A stretch of 64,000 bases of DNA from Capillidium heterosporum (Eukaryota > Entomophthoromycota > Entomophthoromycetes > Entomophthorales > Capillidiaceae). Location: assembly GCA_016630905.1 (NCBI GenBank), contig WBMQ01000007.1, forward strand, positions 620,001-684,000. Direction: 5' to 3'. The notes beneath the pieces are model-generated. The model saw only the letters and a list, made by a program, of their open reading frames with translations. It did no database searches and was not told where the DNA came from. Below are positions 49,094 through 61,146 of this stretch, piece after piece. The stretch's first letter is position 1. Every line of letters begins with the position of its first letter. The position numbers and the translations under genes were made by a program.

Positions 49094-51914
49094 ATGGTAC
49101 AATCAACAATATCATTGAAGGATAGTTTAAACGACACACCTGAATTTCGTTACCAATTGCAGAACTATGAACTCGAGTTGAATCAGCTGGAAAACTACTT
49201 CAAGCAGTTGACCAAGTTGTTGAAGGAGCTGAATGAGGCTTCGAACAGTATACTTTTTATCTAACTTTTGTATATTGACATTTTTTATTTGTAAAGTGGT
49301 AAGTAAAAAGACGGAAGGTCTATGTCAGCTATTTGAAAGTACACCAAATCTGTTGAATAGGCTTAATGGGAATAGGTCGAATGGCAACTCAAGTCTAGCT
49401 GGTACAATTATATTTTTCCATTTATGCTTACTGCCTTTTATAATAGATGTTATGATAAAGAAGACAGCGTAATACCTTAATGGAAGTAAACCGCAGTCGG
49501 CAGCTGTTGATATCCCACATAAACGAAATTTTTATACTGCCGATAGAGTTGAATTTGAAGGATAACTTTTCAAAGCTCAAAGTAGGTTTTGATATATATG
49601 AGACTATAGATGTTCCAACATGTATTCTTTTGAAATAAATAGGAAAACAAAAAGTGGTTCGACAAGTTGAGTGAAGAGTATGATACTACCATGGTAAAAG
49701 CTATGGCCAAGAAGGAGAACGACCCTAACTTCTCTGAAGTAAGATAATTAATGATTATAAATGTACATACTTAAAGTTTTGTTTTTAGAGTTGTTCAGAT
49801 CTCGCTAAACTGAAACACCAATTTCGAATTGTTACTTTTGATTATGTTAGCCAGCTACTAGATTTCCAAACAGATACCAACATAGAGTTTGTTGAATCGG
49901 TAACCCCTTTTTGATATAGGAAACCAACTTTTAACTCTTACAAGCTTCTAGGCCTGATGTATTCGTTCCAAACTTTTCACCACCAATCCTATGAAAACTT
50001 TAAGGATACCGAGCTCCACCTATCATCGATAACTGGTAACTAATGCTTTTATACCATAATCTTTATTTATTTATAATTTTAGATGAGCTACAGAAAGTTT
50101 GTATTTCACCCTTAAAGTACTGAACTTTGGTATTAGAAACGTACCATCAAGTATAAGGAGATCGATGAAACAGATAACATGAGACAGTTACTACTGCAAG
50201 TAAGTTTTAAAAGAATGCTGTATGGTATGCTGATTTATATATTTATGTTGAAATAGTCTTCTTTGAACGCTAATTTTGACGAAGAAAGTGCAACCAAGGA
50301 TTTGGGAACGGGACCAGATCTATTCAGTTCAAAGCAAGCAGGCTATCTGTTCCTTAAATCGGAGCAACGTTATTTTGAAACTTGGACTCGGTATTATTTT
50401 AAAGTCGAAGATGACCATCTTTTCTACTATCTAAGAGATAAAGTAAGTTTAAATACTTTACCAATATCCACCTATAACTTTGCTATAACTACTGTAGGGA
50501 TTAGATCCAGTTGGGAAAATCGATTTGAAACTGTGCGCCGTCAAATCGGGTTCCAACTGCTCTGGTAGTAGCGTTAACGACCGCAAGTTTTGTTTCCTAC
50601 TCCAATCTAACTCTAGGTAATCGTAGATAATATTCCTACTTATATTTTATATAGGACTTACTACTTACAAGCAGAGAATTCGGATAAAGTGGAAATTTGG
50701 ATTCGTACTCTGCAGTCGGCTATCGAAAACGCTTTGAAATTCAATCGGTCGGAGCTTAGGGCAAACTCTACTAACAGTGTACCTTTTTGCTATTTAACTT
50801 TAAAGTAATGTAGCTCGACGTTATTAGATAGACCTGAGTAGCTTGCATCTGAATGAGGGCAGCTATTTGGACCGTATTCGATCTCGACCGGGCAACGATT
50901 CTTGTGCCGACTGTAAAGCTGACGGTATTGCAAGCATTATATATTTTTTTAAATTTATTGTAGCGCCGACTTGGGCTTGTATCAATCTTGGAATTTTGGT
51001 CTGTATAGAGTGTTCCGGTGTCCATCGATCTTTAGGTGTCCACTTATCCAAGGTTCGTTCCCTAACTTTAGATAACTGGGAACCCCCCTTGATCGAGGTG
51101 ATGTTGAGCTTGGGCAACCTTAAAGTTAATCGAATTACCGAGTACGCGTTAGTTGTGTCAGAAAACGTCGAAGCACTGCTAGCTGAAGCTGGAGTCAAGA
51201 GATGTACTGCCAACAGCTCGAGGTATGGGTTTTGGTGATTAATTATTTATATTGTATTTAGTTTGGATAAAGCTAAATGGATTGAAGCCAAATATAAGAT
51301 GCGAAAGTTCGTCGAACCTATAGATTCTCTTACTCAACCTTTGAACCAAGTAACTATCTAGATCTAGATACATTTACTAATCAAAGCCCCCTTTTAATGT
51401 ACTAGCTCCTATCAAACGCCATCCATGAAGCGGACATATCGCATATATTAAAATGGTTGATTGCTGGAGCCGATGTCAAATCTAAATTGACGGATGGTAC
51501 GACCTGCCTCCATAGCGCTACTAAGCCAGATAACTTGACTGTTTTGGAACTTCTCATGTTGTGGACGACTGACTTGGAAGCTACTGACACTTTTGGAAAG
51601 TCTCCATTACATATAGCTGCTCTAAGTAAGGATCCGCACCTCGTCTGGTTTCTACTTCAGAACGGAGCTGACCCCGATATCAAAGATTCAGATGGCAAGG
51701 TAAGGCTATTACTTAGATGTAGTTATGAATTCATAATGATTTTTAGCTCCCTGTCGATCTAGCAACCGATAGCGTCGATATTTCGGTCGTCATGGCTTTT
51801 CGGTACTTCAACTTCCTCAAGAACTCCAATCCTCGATTACTAACACAGCCCAACTTTGGTTACTTGGAAGTTTTGCAGTTGTTCGATGCTGACCCTTCTC
51901 AACTTCATCAATAA
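49094..51914 (+). CDS. BAR-PH-ArfGAP-ankyrin protein (ACAP/Cnt5-like)
   Basis: ArfGAPs of this architecture switch off Arf GTPases on curved membranes. The N-terminal BAR-like coiled region ([40 protein letters not shown]) spans several small exons to about 50210. The PH domain follows ([54 protein letters not shown]). The ArfGAP domain has a C4 zinc finger, CADC...CIEC, in [25 protein letters not shown] and [20 protein letters not shown]. Note that the usual RIYE after N is RITEYA here. Ankyrin repeats close the protein ([33 protein letters not shown]). About ten introns of 35-60 nt interrupt it. The end is the TAA at 51912-51914. The order matches human ACAPs and S. pombe Cnt5; BAR exon limits are approximate. 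Confidence 0.88.
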
Positions 51915-52502
51915 TTAATTTTTTCATTTTTTGCGGCTTACAAGTGTTTTTATTTTTGAGAAGGTATCATCTTTTACAATTTCTATAGAATGATTTGAAA
52001 TATTGTAGTATCTAACTGTTTAAATATACTAATAGATTTCGAGTAATGCTGTATATAATTTTCAAATTGTGCTTAAATATACATTCTGTTCAATGCTACT
52101 GTTTATTAAAACATTGTAGCTTACAAAAAGAATCCTCATTATAGTATAAAGTACAATCCATACCATCTGAAACTATGCTTTAACTTTTGGAGTCTTGTCT
52201 CCAAATATATTTCAAATCCTATAGTAGTACTATACAATTTGAGTATCCAAGGTGAAAGAGTAAGCTTGTTCAAAATAAATTAAGTGCTATTACATATACC
52301 AAATACATCAGTAAATAAAGCTATAGATATTAGAATACTGAAGATATGCATGTGCTGGGTTTTATAACGGCTATAATTAATATTTTTAGTATATAAAGTT
52401 ATAAACATAGCTTCGTTAAAAGAGGAAATGAATTAGCAAGGCACTTGTAGTATATCAATTTGCTCTAAAAATTACACATCTAAATCAAGATCTATCAAAC
52501 TT
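51915..52502. other. Intergenic
   Basis: AT-rich spacer; nothing supported. Confidence 0.5.
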
Positions 52503-52905
52503 ATGGGAAGGCTAGGATTCCCAAATTTACAGTCTAAGTGCTTCATACCAAAAGCGGCATTTTGGTCTCTGTTGATACATTTTACAAAGAATCGTTGGAT
52601 CAAGAAGTCGTTTAAGCCGGGTTCTTTAACCTCCGTCCAACAATATATGCTTGATGTCTACTTCAAACTCTTACAGGAAGTGTTTATAAACTGTAAGCAG
52701 AACTCGTTTTGGAACCAACAGTCCAGCAATATTTGGTCGGCGATATTGGAACACGTGCCACTAATATCATCTACAGATATCATAAAGGTACAGCACCTAT
52801 CTTACTAGCGCACTTGTAGCTGATATCGATGTTAATCGCACTATGTATTACTAGGAATTGGAAAATCTCAATTCGATCACCTATACCCATCAAAGCCAAC
52901 AATAA
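52503..52905 (+). CDS. Orphan two-exon ORF
   Basis: Exon 1, 52503-52787 (95 codons), begins MGRLGFPNLQSKCFIPKAAF. It is joined in phase 0 across a 67-nt intron (GTACAG...TTACTAG) to exon 2, 52855-52905 (ELENLNSITYTHQSQQ and stop). The product is about 111 residues, basic and aromatic-rich (FWSLLIHFTKNRWIKKSF), with helical segments. There is no signal peptide or known motif. The clean splice and coding-like composition argue it is real, but nothing else supports it. Confidence 0.42.
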
Positions 52906-54618
52906 TAGCACAAGGCGATGCATATGGTAAGTTTAAAGTGTTTTAACACAATTGAGAGGTGATATGGAAACATATATATTTTTTTCGCGTTTAAAAATGA
53001 CTGTATTGAATTGATAAGATAGTGTAGATACTTTTAGATAAACTCTCCAATAAAACCAGAGTAAAAGGACAATACTTTGACTAATAGCTTGCTCAAATAA
53101 GAGTAAATTGGAAAGAGTCTTAGGCTACTAGCTTACTTTAGACAGACCTAAACTATATGTTTACTTTACCGTAATTTATTTAATATTATACGAGGTAAGT
53201 AGACTTTCAAGTCGTTGGACTAAAAATTCAAATGATAGAGGTTTACTTTAAAAGCCAATATTTTAGTAGATAGCTTCAGTTATAATGGCAAGGTTTTCTC
53301 ATATATAGTATTATAAGGTTTAAAGCTACATGGATTATGTATAAGTTGTGGAATGAGGCCGACATATGTGCTCAGTATGTTTGTATACCGAATTACTTTG
53401 AAACCTTTATAGTTGTGAAATTTGCCTAAAGTTTACATGAACTCCACCAACTCAACAGATGATTTTAATAATAACGAATATTGTAGTTTTTTAAGGTCTG
53501 TTCTTTGACTAGAGCATGGTATCATTGATACCAACGTATTTTTATTGCAGTTCAGTAAGTTTTCTAGTTTTCTCAGTTTCCCATTAACATCTCTTTGAGA
53601 GTTTGGCATTTCCTAACCTTGCAGACTTATCGATTCGCTCCCATTGGCTCTTCCTAACCCTCTGGGTTATCTTGCTGCCCCCTGATATCTGTCAAAAGTT
53701 GAACTTCCTTGGTTGATGTTGGTGGATGCGCCTTAGAATTGAGATGGAAATAGATCTCTATATGGACACAGTTTAACTTTTCGAAAAACTTCCAAATATC
53801 TTTATTATACTTAGTTTTATATGCCCATATATTAATGTCTTTGGCACCGCCTTGTAGTTATTGATAAAACATTCATTCTTTATTGCTCATATATAGTCAG
53901 GATCCATCAGACTTCCTTCCAATGTACGATACACCAATTTCCAACTTTATGATATTTTATATGTTTACTTTATCGTCGTCATACTAACAATGCCTTTGTT
54001 GCTTCGTTCTTGATATAAATGTTCAACCTATTGAGCTTCAACAAGTTATTAGCAATATTGTATGGGCTGAGCATTCATATATAAATTTTCTTTTGGCTTA
54101 AATATACATCCCAGCAAATACTGCATTGATTAATACAGTTGTTTATTGCTACCGCTATTGATAAAGGAATATATATATACCATTTACAAATGCTGATGTT
54201 CTCTATAGCACATTTGAATAAGAAGCAAAGGGGAAGTAAATGTAGGCTGGAAACTTTAGTATCTCCATATTCCATACCTTTACTCCGCCTTTGACTTTTA
54301 GTCCCCTAAAGTGTTATACTGCATCTATCTTCAGCTAAGATCCAATGCTTTTAACCTCCTAATTAGCTTTTAACGTCACAATGCCATTAAATTAGCTAAA
54401 ATCAGTCAACTCTTCATTGAACTTTAAAGCCGTTATTTATCATGTGACGTAACTATCTCTAGTCGAAATTAAAGTCCACTTCAATTGAAATATTTCTTCC
54501 TATCTCTCTCAAATTATTAGACTTTAGAACTATTCGACTTTGCTATTGCAACAATAGCAGCAACTAATTGACAAAAGTGAAAATTACAATATAAGTTTCA
54601 ATAATATCGAAATTAAGT
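52906..54618. other. Intergenic, 1.7 kb
   Basis: AT-rich, with a slightly GC-richer patch at about 53600-53720 that has stops in all frames (perhaps decayed coding sequence). No gene supported. Confidence 0.45.
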
Positions 54619-55888
54619 ATGGATGAATCTAGCTTAGTACCAGGAAATTCTCGTAGTAAGTATGTGGTTGGCTTAATCCTCCTGTGCTTTTGCCTTTTTG
54701 CTTTCGTAGTCCAGACGGTAAGTTACTTTCAATCTTTTGATATGTTTTTGGAATTCTTTAGCTTATATTTTAGTAGGAACTGATGCAGTATGTACAGAAG
54801 GATCTGCATTTCACCTCTCCGTATTTCATTCTGTAATTTTAGTATTTCCAATCTGTAGCTAACTCTATTTATTTGATAGCTGGTTTTCTCACTCATTTTA
54901 CATGTTAGTATTCCCTCTTGATATAGTGTTTAGAAAGATGATGTACAAGTCGACTATAATGAACAGTTTAACCGAAGTCGAACACCAAGTCGAAGCGTTG
55001 GAGATGGAGAAAGCCGAAAGCTCGAACCCTAACTTTGGAAATATGTTCCACTTTGGTCGCATTATCCTCCTTTTGGCATCGGTTTTGACAGCCGGCGCCT
55101 ACCTGTGGTATGTAGCTGTAGGTTTGACATCGATGGCTTCCTTGACTGCAATCTACAACACCTCCTGCTTCTTCGCCTACATCTTCTCAGTGAAGGCTGG
55201 GATCGAAAGCTTCAACCTTATGAAGACAGGGTCAGTCTTACTTAGTATCACTGGGGTTATAATAATTGCCTTGTTGAATCAAGGGGATAGCATCGAAACT
55301 CGCCAAGCCACATTCTCTGGGAATTTAATTGCAGTGGTGAGTGCCATGTTAGTTGGGTTGTTTGAGGTCCTGTACAAGAAGTATGCCTCACCTTTAGTTC
55401 GGCCAACCGCACTTCTTGCCAACTTCGTCACGAGCTACATCGGAGCAATCACCTTTATTATTCTCTGGCTGCCCTTGCCTTTTTTACATTGGTTCGGAAT
55501 CGAGCCTTTCTCATTACCGGATACATCCAGCCTTCCCCTTATAGTCGTCAACGCTTTGATGGGTGTCTTATACAATGCTGGGTTCATGATGGTCATATCC
55601 ATAACTTCACCAGTCTTTGCTTCGGTAGGTGTAATGGTCTCCATCCCTATAATAGCACTTACCGATGCTGCTTTGCTTGGAGTTCCTATTTCGTTTGGTA
55701 CATTTTTAGGTGGATCCGTTATAACACTGGCATTCTTTATCCTCACCTACGCCTCTATAAATGAGGAGTCGTCTAATATGAGTTTAGCCAGTAATTCGGC
55801 ACATCACCCGGTACCTACTGAAGATACTCCTATAGCTGCCCATCCCACTTCGCCTAAACACTCCCCAGTTTTAACCGAATCTTATTGA
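54619..55888 (+). CDS. SLC35F-type (DMT superfamily) transporter, Yml018c-like
   Basis: Three exons; the ATG at 54619 gives MDESSLVPGNSRSKYVVGLI. There are about ten transmembrane helices, including VGLILLCFCLFAFVVQT, LLLASVLTAGAYLWYVAVGL, TSMASLTAIYNTSCFFAYIF and FASVGVMVSIPIIALTDAAL. The SLC35F3/F4/F5 signatures are present: ALTSMASLTAIYNTS-type motif after the second long loop, duplication-like second half (EVLYKKYA, GGSVITLAFFIL). Yeast relatives (Yml018c, Thi74) sit in vacuolar or mitochondrial membranes; the substrate here is unknown. A short acidic/Ser-rich tail ends at the TGA 55886-55888. Introns start GTAAGT and GTAATT and restore the frame at QT/ELMQYVQ and FIL/WFSHSF. Confidence 0.85.
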
Positions 55889-56194
55889 AATACTTTTAAA
55901 GCGATAGCATTTACCAATGTTTACATAGAAATTTAGCGCATCATTAATGTTTTAAATAAACTATTCAAAATAATATACATACTATTCTTACCTTTGTCTC
56001 AACTAGATAAAATCGACATATACCCATTTTTAGAGTTTATGAAACAAAATGCATCTATGTGAATAAAGGAACATACTAACGTTTTAAACGAACTCTAAAT
56101 GGCGTAAAAATTTATTAACTATTCACTATCTTACAGCTCAGTATAAATTCAATTGACAACCTGGGCTAAAAGATAAATTCTAAACATGGCAAAC
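55889..56194. other. Short convergent spacer
   Basis: 306 bases of 3' flank shared by the transporter and RCF2 genes; nothing else. Confidence 0.55.
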
Positions 56195-56833
56195 TTAATG
56201 CTGGCGCCTGTTTTTGCGTTCGTCGGGGGCTCCAGCAGAAATAGCGGCGACGGCAGCTAAAGAGGCGAGGGTAATAGCTTGGGCGTACATACGAGCTTCA
56301 ACGAGCTTCTGCGATGTTGTCAAGTACCTACAAGGAAGTTAGTATTGTCCTAAATACTATAAATTACTTTTTGCTGTGAAGGTAGAATCCGGTGGCACCC
56401 ATACCAGCTACCCATGAGGCGAACAAGATCTGATACTTGTACTTGGAAACTAGATTCCTGGCCTGTAGCGTAAGTGGAAGCTCCTCAGCTACTTCTTCTG
56501 GGCTTTGGACGTAGGCGTTGATGATATCACTCTTTGGGAAGGAGTACTGAGAACGGTCGTACTCGATGAGCGCATGCTCTCCGTTGATAACGAAACCAAC
56601 GGTTGTAGCTATAGTGCCGTGTAAATAAAAAAATGATATATAGCTATTAATTTACCTGAAGAAATGAAAAAGGCTTTCAAAGGAATCGTTAACCTCTTGG
56701 TAACTTTGGTATAGCGACTTAACAATGCTAAGGTGGCACCCGAAACGACGAACATGACGGCAGCTCCCTTGAATCCATGATAAAGGAAAACGTCGTTGGC
56801 ATCCTCCAACTGCTTATCGGTTAATAACTTCAT
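56195..56833 (-). CDS. RCF2: Rcf2-like respiratory supercomplex factor (HIG1 domain)
   Basis: Three exons, 56656-56833, 56368-56608 and 56195-56327, encode about 183 residues. The N-terminus MKLLTDKQLEDANDVFLYHG leads to a first membrane region (GAAVMFVVSGATLALLSR, LTIPLKAFFISS). A soluble loop containing DIINAYVQSPEEVAEELP follows, then the HIG1-type C-terminal pair of helices (LFASWVAGMGATGFYLHSKK, YLTTSQKLVEARMYAQAITL). The motif LTTSQKLVEARMYAQ is diagnostic of Rcf2, which modulates cytochrome c oxidase in respiratory supercomplexes. Introns are 47 and 40 nt. Confidence 0.88.
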
Positions 56834-58004
56834 ATTTGTGACTGTGTATTGTTTTTGTATTTGAGAAAACCGACTTTGCTCCCTTTTATAACTCTTTTTC
56901 CTTTATGAATAAGAGAAATTTCCATGGGCCGTGAACTTTCGGTTGGGATGACAATGGCAAAAGTTCGGCAGTGAACGGGTTCCTGGAAATTTTAGGTAAT
57001 TAAGCGAGATTATTAATGTTGCTTGTTCAATAGAATCTGACTCATCCTCAAATGGAATAGTTTATTAGTTGGATTTTTGACTAATGTTTTCGATTTGGAG
57101 CGGGAAGATCAACCCACATAGTTTGTTATTAGGGGGAATTGGCAATGCAACACCCCACCAAGAACATTCATAACTGAAGATGATAAGGTATTTCTGCTAT
57201 TCGAAGTTGATTTTTAAAGAATATTTATGCGAGGACAAGCAACTAGAAATATCTATTTTAAAATGTATACTAGATGTGAGCCTGAAGTGCTTCCCTTTTT
57301 CTTAAAGACCTCGTCAGAGTCTAGATTTAATTTGCAACTTACGATTGTGTTTATAATATCAATCCCATAGCTTCAAGTTGGATTGGTGTTCCTAGTCAAA
57401 TAATTGCAAACACCTTAGATTGCTTATACCAACTCCGTCTCATATATAAACTGATTTCTATTAGTTTATCTAAAGAAACAAGACTATTTTATTGAGACAG
57501 ATTATATGTAATATGTGACAAGTTTTATGCATTCTGTTTGAAAATAATTAGGTTCAATTTGTAAAATTAACATAATTTTGTATCTGTAAAAATTGATGTC
57601 CTACATTCTCAATTATAAACAGAGCAGTTTAAATCGTTTCATTCAATAACAATTGGATATGTCATTCTATTGACTAAGCGTGATGCAGCCCTCATATTTT
57701 AGTTGGAAGATTTGAAAATGCTAAAGTCAATTTCATTCCAAACAACACAAAGAAGCATATTAGATACAGCAGTTGTAGGAATTTATCGGTTATTGAGGTA
57801 AATTTGGATACTTTTAAATCATTTTGGCTTTTTATTATAAGACTAAATCTATGCTTTAATTTTTATTTTTATAATGCTGACCTTTACTACCGAATTCCAA
57901 GCGTACTAATTCAACTTATACATTTTAGTTTAAATCTAGGTGACCAATACCATATAAAAAATCAAAGTTCCAAGTTCCAACTATTTATTTCAAATTTAAA
58001 TAAA
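56834..58004. other. Intergenic between divergent RCF2 and derlin genes
   Basis: 1.2 kb, AT-rich; no gene supported. The longer upstream ATG frame at 57804 is not derlin-like before 58005. Confidence 0.5.
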
Positions 58005-58995
58005 ATGCCGAACCCTATACAGCAATGGTTTTTCAATATACCGGTAGTGACTCGACTCTATTTAACAAGTTCAGTATTGCTGACCTTAGCATTGGTAAAA
58101 AATCTGCATTTCTACCTTTAAGCTAACATTCTTATCTAAATTGATATGTCTTTACTATTTAGCATCTTGGTCTTGTTACTCAATTTCAACTGTACTTGAA
58201 CTACCGCTTAGTTTTCAAAAAATATCAGGTATTAATAGTTTATTCATGTGGCTAGATTAACTTACAATTAATAGTTTTGGCGGTTAATCACGAGCTTTAT
58301 ATACTTTGGTGGGTTCTCATTTGACTGGCTGTACAATATGTTTTCTATGTAAGCTTCTATTTTAAATTGTCTAGGGTTGAAAGCGCTATTTTGTAAATGA
58401 TAAAAGTATTCTAATATTTTGTCTTTTTCAAGAACCTCCTACTGCCGGTTGCTGGAGGAAGGGTCCTTTTTCAATAGATCATATGACTTTATGTATATGA
58501 TCTTGCTGTTTGCTATATCCATTTTGGTACATTTGTTCTAATAACTTTGTTCTAATCCCCATAATAAAGCTTGCAGCCCCTTTCCTCAGGCTCCCTTTCC
58601 TCGGTTCCATCCTCACCTCCGCTCTAGTCTACGTATGGTCACGACGTAGTCCCGACGTCCAGCTGTCGTTCCTAGGAATCTTTAACTTTACGGCTCCTTA
58701 TCTCCCTTTTATCTTTTTGTTTTTTGAAACGATGATGAGTGGTAAAATCCCCTACCAGAAGATATTTGCTTTAGCATTAGGCCATGCCTACTACTTCTTG
58801 GAAGACGTGTGGCCGTTGACACCGCAGGCGAATGGGTACCGTGTGCTAGCTACTCCCAAATTCATGTACATATTTTTATGTTGCGTTTATTTTGTAACCA
58901 ATTCTTTTAGAATTCGTCTGTTTGAACCTAATGCCGATATTGATGATGATATGGAGGTGGACGAACATCTAGATGAACACCCACACCAGGATTGA
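58005..58995 (+). CDS. DER1: Derlin (Der1-like ERAD membrane protein)
   Basis: Derlins are rhomboid pseudoproteases that thin the ER membrane for retrotranslocation of misfolded proteins. Six exons join: MPNPIQQWFFNIPVVTRLYL, HLGLVTQFQLYLNYRLVFKK, WRLITSFIYFGGFSFDWLYN, TSYCRLLEEGSFFNRSYDFM, then LRLPFLGSILTSALVYVWSR and LGHAYYFLEDVWPL. The WR motif (QFWRLITSF) and the GHxYYFLEDVWP loop are both present. The acidic tail (DADIDDDMEVDEHLDE type) lacks an SHP box for Cdc48, so it is closer to Der1 than Dfm1. The last splice skips a readable but non-derlin 45-nt segment. I preferred the ATG at 58005 over 57804 because derlin homology begins there. Confidence 0.88.
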
Positions 58996-59118
58996 GTATA
59001 GACTCAGATCAACCTATATTAAAAACCAATACACGAGTGTTAGTTTTGATTTATTCCGAAAATGTTAAATATACATCAGAATATATTCAAATAGAATCAT
59101 CACACCATATTCAAAACT

Positions 59119-59896
59119 TTATTTAGCTTTCTCTTTATTTGAAGGCTCGCTTCCTTGAATTGATCCATCCTTCTCTAACTTATTGAGTTGATCAAGTGCA
59201 ACCAAGTAAGCCTTCTCAAGCCCAGGCACTTTGGCTTTATACTCGATTTCATTTATAGCTGTATGCTCAAAAATCTTTAGTTTACTCTTGCCCAACAACT
59301 TGCCCAAGTCTTCATCTTTAATGAGATTTACTTTTTTATCGTCCAACAACTCCTTGAGTAACTTGGTACTATTGAGAGCCATAAAGTGGCAGTAGAACCG
59401 GTACACCGTATAGAAAAACGGGATGTTGGGTAAAGGCAATATACTGAACAGTGAAGTTATGGGGACTAGTAGCCCAGTCATGTAGGTATAGTTCTTGTGG
59501 TATAAATTGCGCTTTTCAATAAACAATTGGAAATCATTGAGAACTTGAGGCGCATCTAAGTTACTTGGAACAATGAAATCTAACTGAATAAAATACATTA
59601 AAATACAAAATTTGGGTTAATCTTACTTTAGTCTCCAAACTGTACTCCTCCTTCTTGGGTAAGCTAGTCAAAAACCGTTCTTCAAAGTCAGCTCGATTTA
59701 ATAATTGGTTGCCAAACGTATACAATTTGAACTTGAAACTTTGGGGTTCACTCTGTCCTAGCTCATGGAACTTGCGCTGCCCGTATTTGACAGCTTTGTT
59801 GATGTAGTTGGAGTCGTCGATTTTTAGCTTGGCACTGTCGACTACGCTGAAGTATAAGGCTCTGGTTGGCTTGATGGGTAGGTGGTAGATCTTCAT
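59119..59896 (-). CDS. Mit_KHE1 family (mitochondrial K+/H+ exchange-related) protein
   Basis: Two exons, 59627-59896 and 59119-59583, encode about 244 residues. The N-terminus MKIYHLPIKPTRALYFSVVD leads to a charged region; the second exon has DFIVPSNLDAPQVLNDFQLF and the membrane segment VPITSLFSILPLPNIPFFYT. After it comes VYRFYCHFMALNSTKLLKEL and a Lys/Glu-rich tail. This order is that of the fungal family including yeast YDL183C, mitochondrial inner-membrane proteins linked to K+/H+ exchange. The 43-nt intron starts GTAAGA. The ATG at 59896 was chosen because the family starts MKI-LP; the frame upstream is open to 59947 but unlike the family. Confidence 0.85.
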
Positions 59897-61146
59897 AACT
59901 GGCTTTCGTCTAAAAGTATTGATAAGAGATGTGATTTTGATTATCAATCAACCTTTATGGACTTTGAAAATTCCAATAAGCTTGGACTATATCATTTTTA
60001 CTATGACGTACTACTTTTATATATTACGATAGGCATTATTATGAAAGTTGCTGTTTTAGCTTGATATTGATAAGGGCAGATTTATTAGAGAAATTTATAT
60101 GAAAGACTCAAGAACATACATCAAGGTGATGTGTAGCAGTACAGCTAGGCTAATTTTTTCATATACCATCTACTTGTCCCCAGATAGATTTTTTCTCAAG
60201 AAGCCAACCTCCCTCTTGAAGATAGACTCAAGGCTTTAAACGTTTCAGGGACCTAACTTTCCCAGAGTTTAAAGGCCTCCTATAATTCTCCAAAATTACG
60301 ACCTAAAATTTTATTTACGTAGTATACTTACATCTATACTCTCCATACGTATTCACAACTTTAAAAAACCTTCATCATAATGCTCAGTGCCTATGAGTTG
60401 GCATACTCCTCATATTAAATACTGCTATCTTGCATTGAAGCATTTTGAAATATCCTTTTATCTACAACTTCACTTTGTATATTAAAGGTTATCGACTCAA
60501 TTGCCGAAGACCATTGTTTAACAAGATATTCGATTTGAGTAGTGTAGAGTTTATTGATGAAGAGATAGTATACTACGTTCAATTTAAGTGGATTGTTCAA
60601 ATACTAAGACCAATAAAAGTGTTACCTTCACCTCATCTATATAGCTTGAGCCTTTTAAGCATGAGGAATTGAAGTAGAATTGTAAAAGTAGATGAAAGTA
60701 ATGCCCACTCTTAAAAACTCGGATTACGAAGCAATCTGCAACAAAGCTTTGCGATAACATCTAAGTTCCAAGTTGAAGGGCAACTGCTTAGTGGCTAATA
60801 AACTATAATAGGCTAATATAGTATTCGATATCTAGTTTGCAATAGAATCCCTTCCTTTTCTCTCAAGCAAGAAATTTAGCGACAGCCTACTACAAATTCC
60901 AGCTTCATCCCAAAAGCCGAGCAAATAATTATTGGTAATCGGTTACCCTTCAAATTAAATTATCAATGGGAATTAAGCCTTGAAATGTAATTTAAATATT
61001 GCTAAGGTAAAGTGCCATAATTAGCAGAAATATCTTCAGATTCATTGGAAAAGTTTTAAAAATAGCCAAAGTACAAATTAAAGTATACTATGCTTTAACA
61101 AATTAATTATGTTTACTATTCGTGCTGTACATTTATTCATTTATTT
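59897..61146. other. Intergenic, 1.25 kb
   Basis: AT-rich; short ORFs at 60415-60672 on both strands overlap each other and lack support. No RNA gene seen. Confidence 0.5.

Noticed and set aside
53600-53720. GC-richer patch suggesting a decayed gene
   Set aside because: Stops in every frame and no recognisable peptide.
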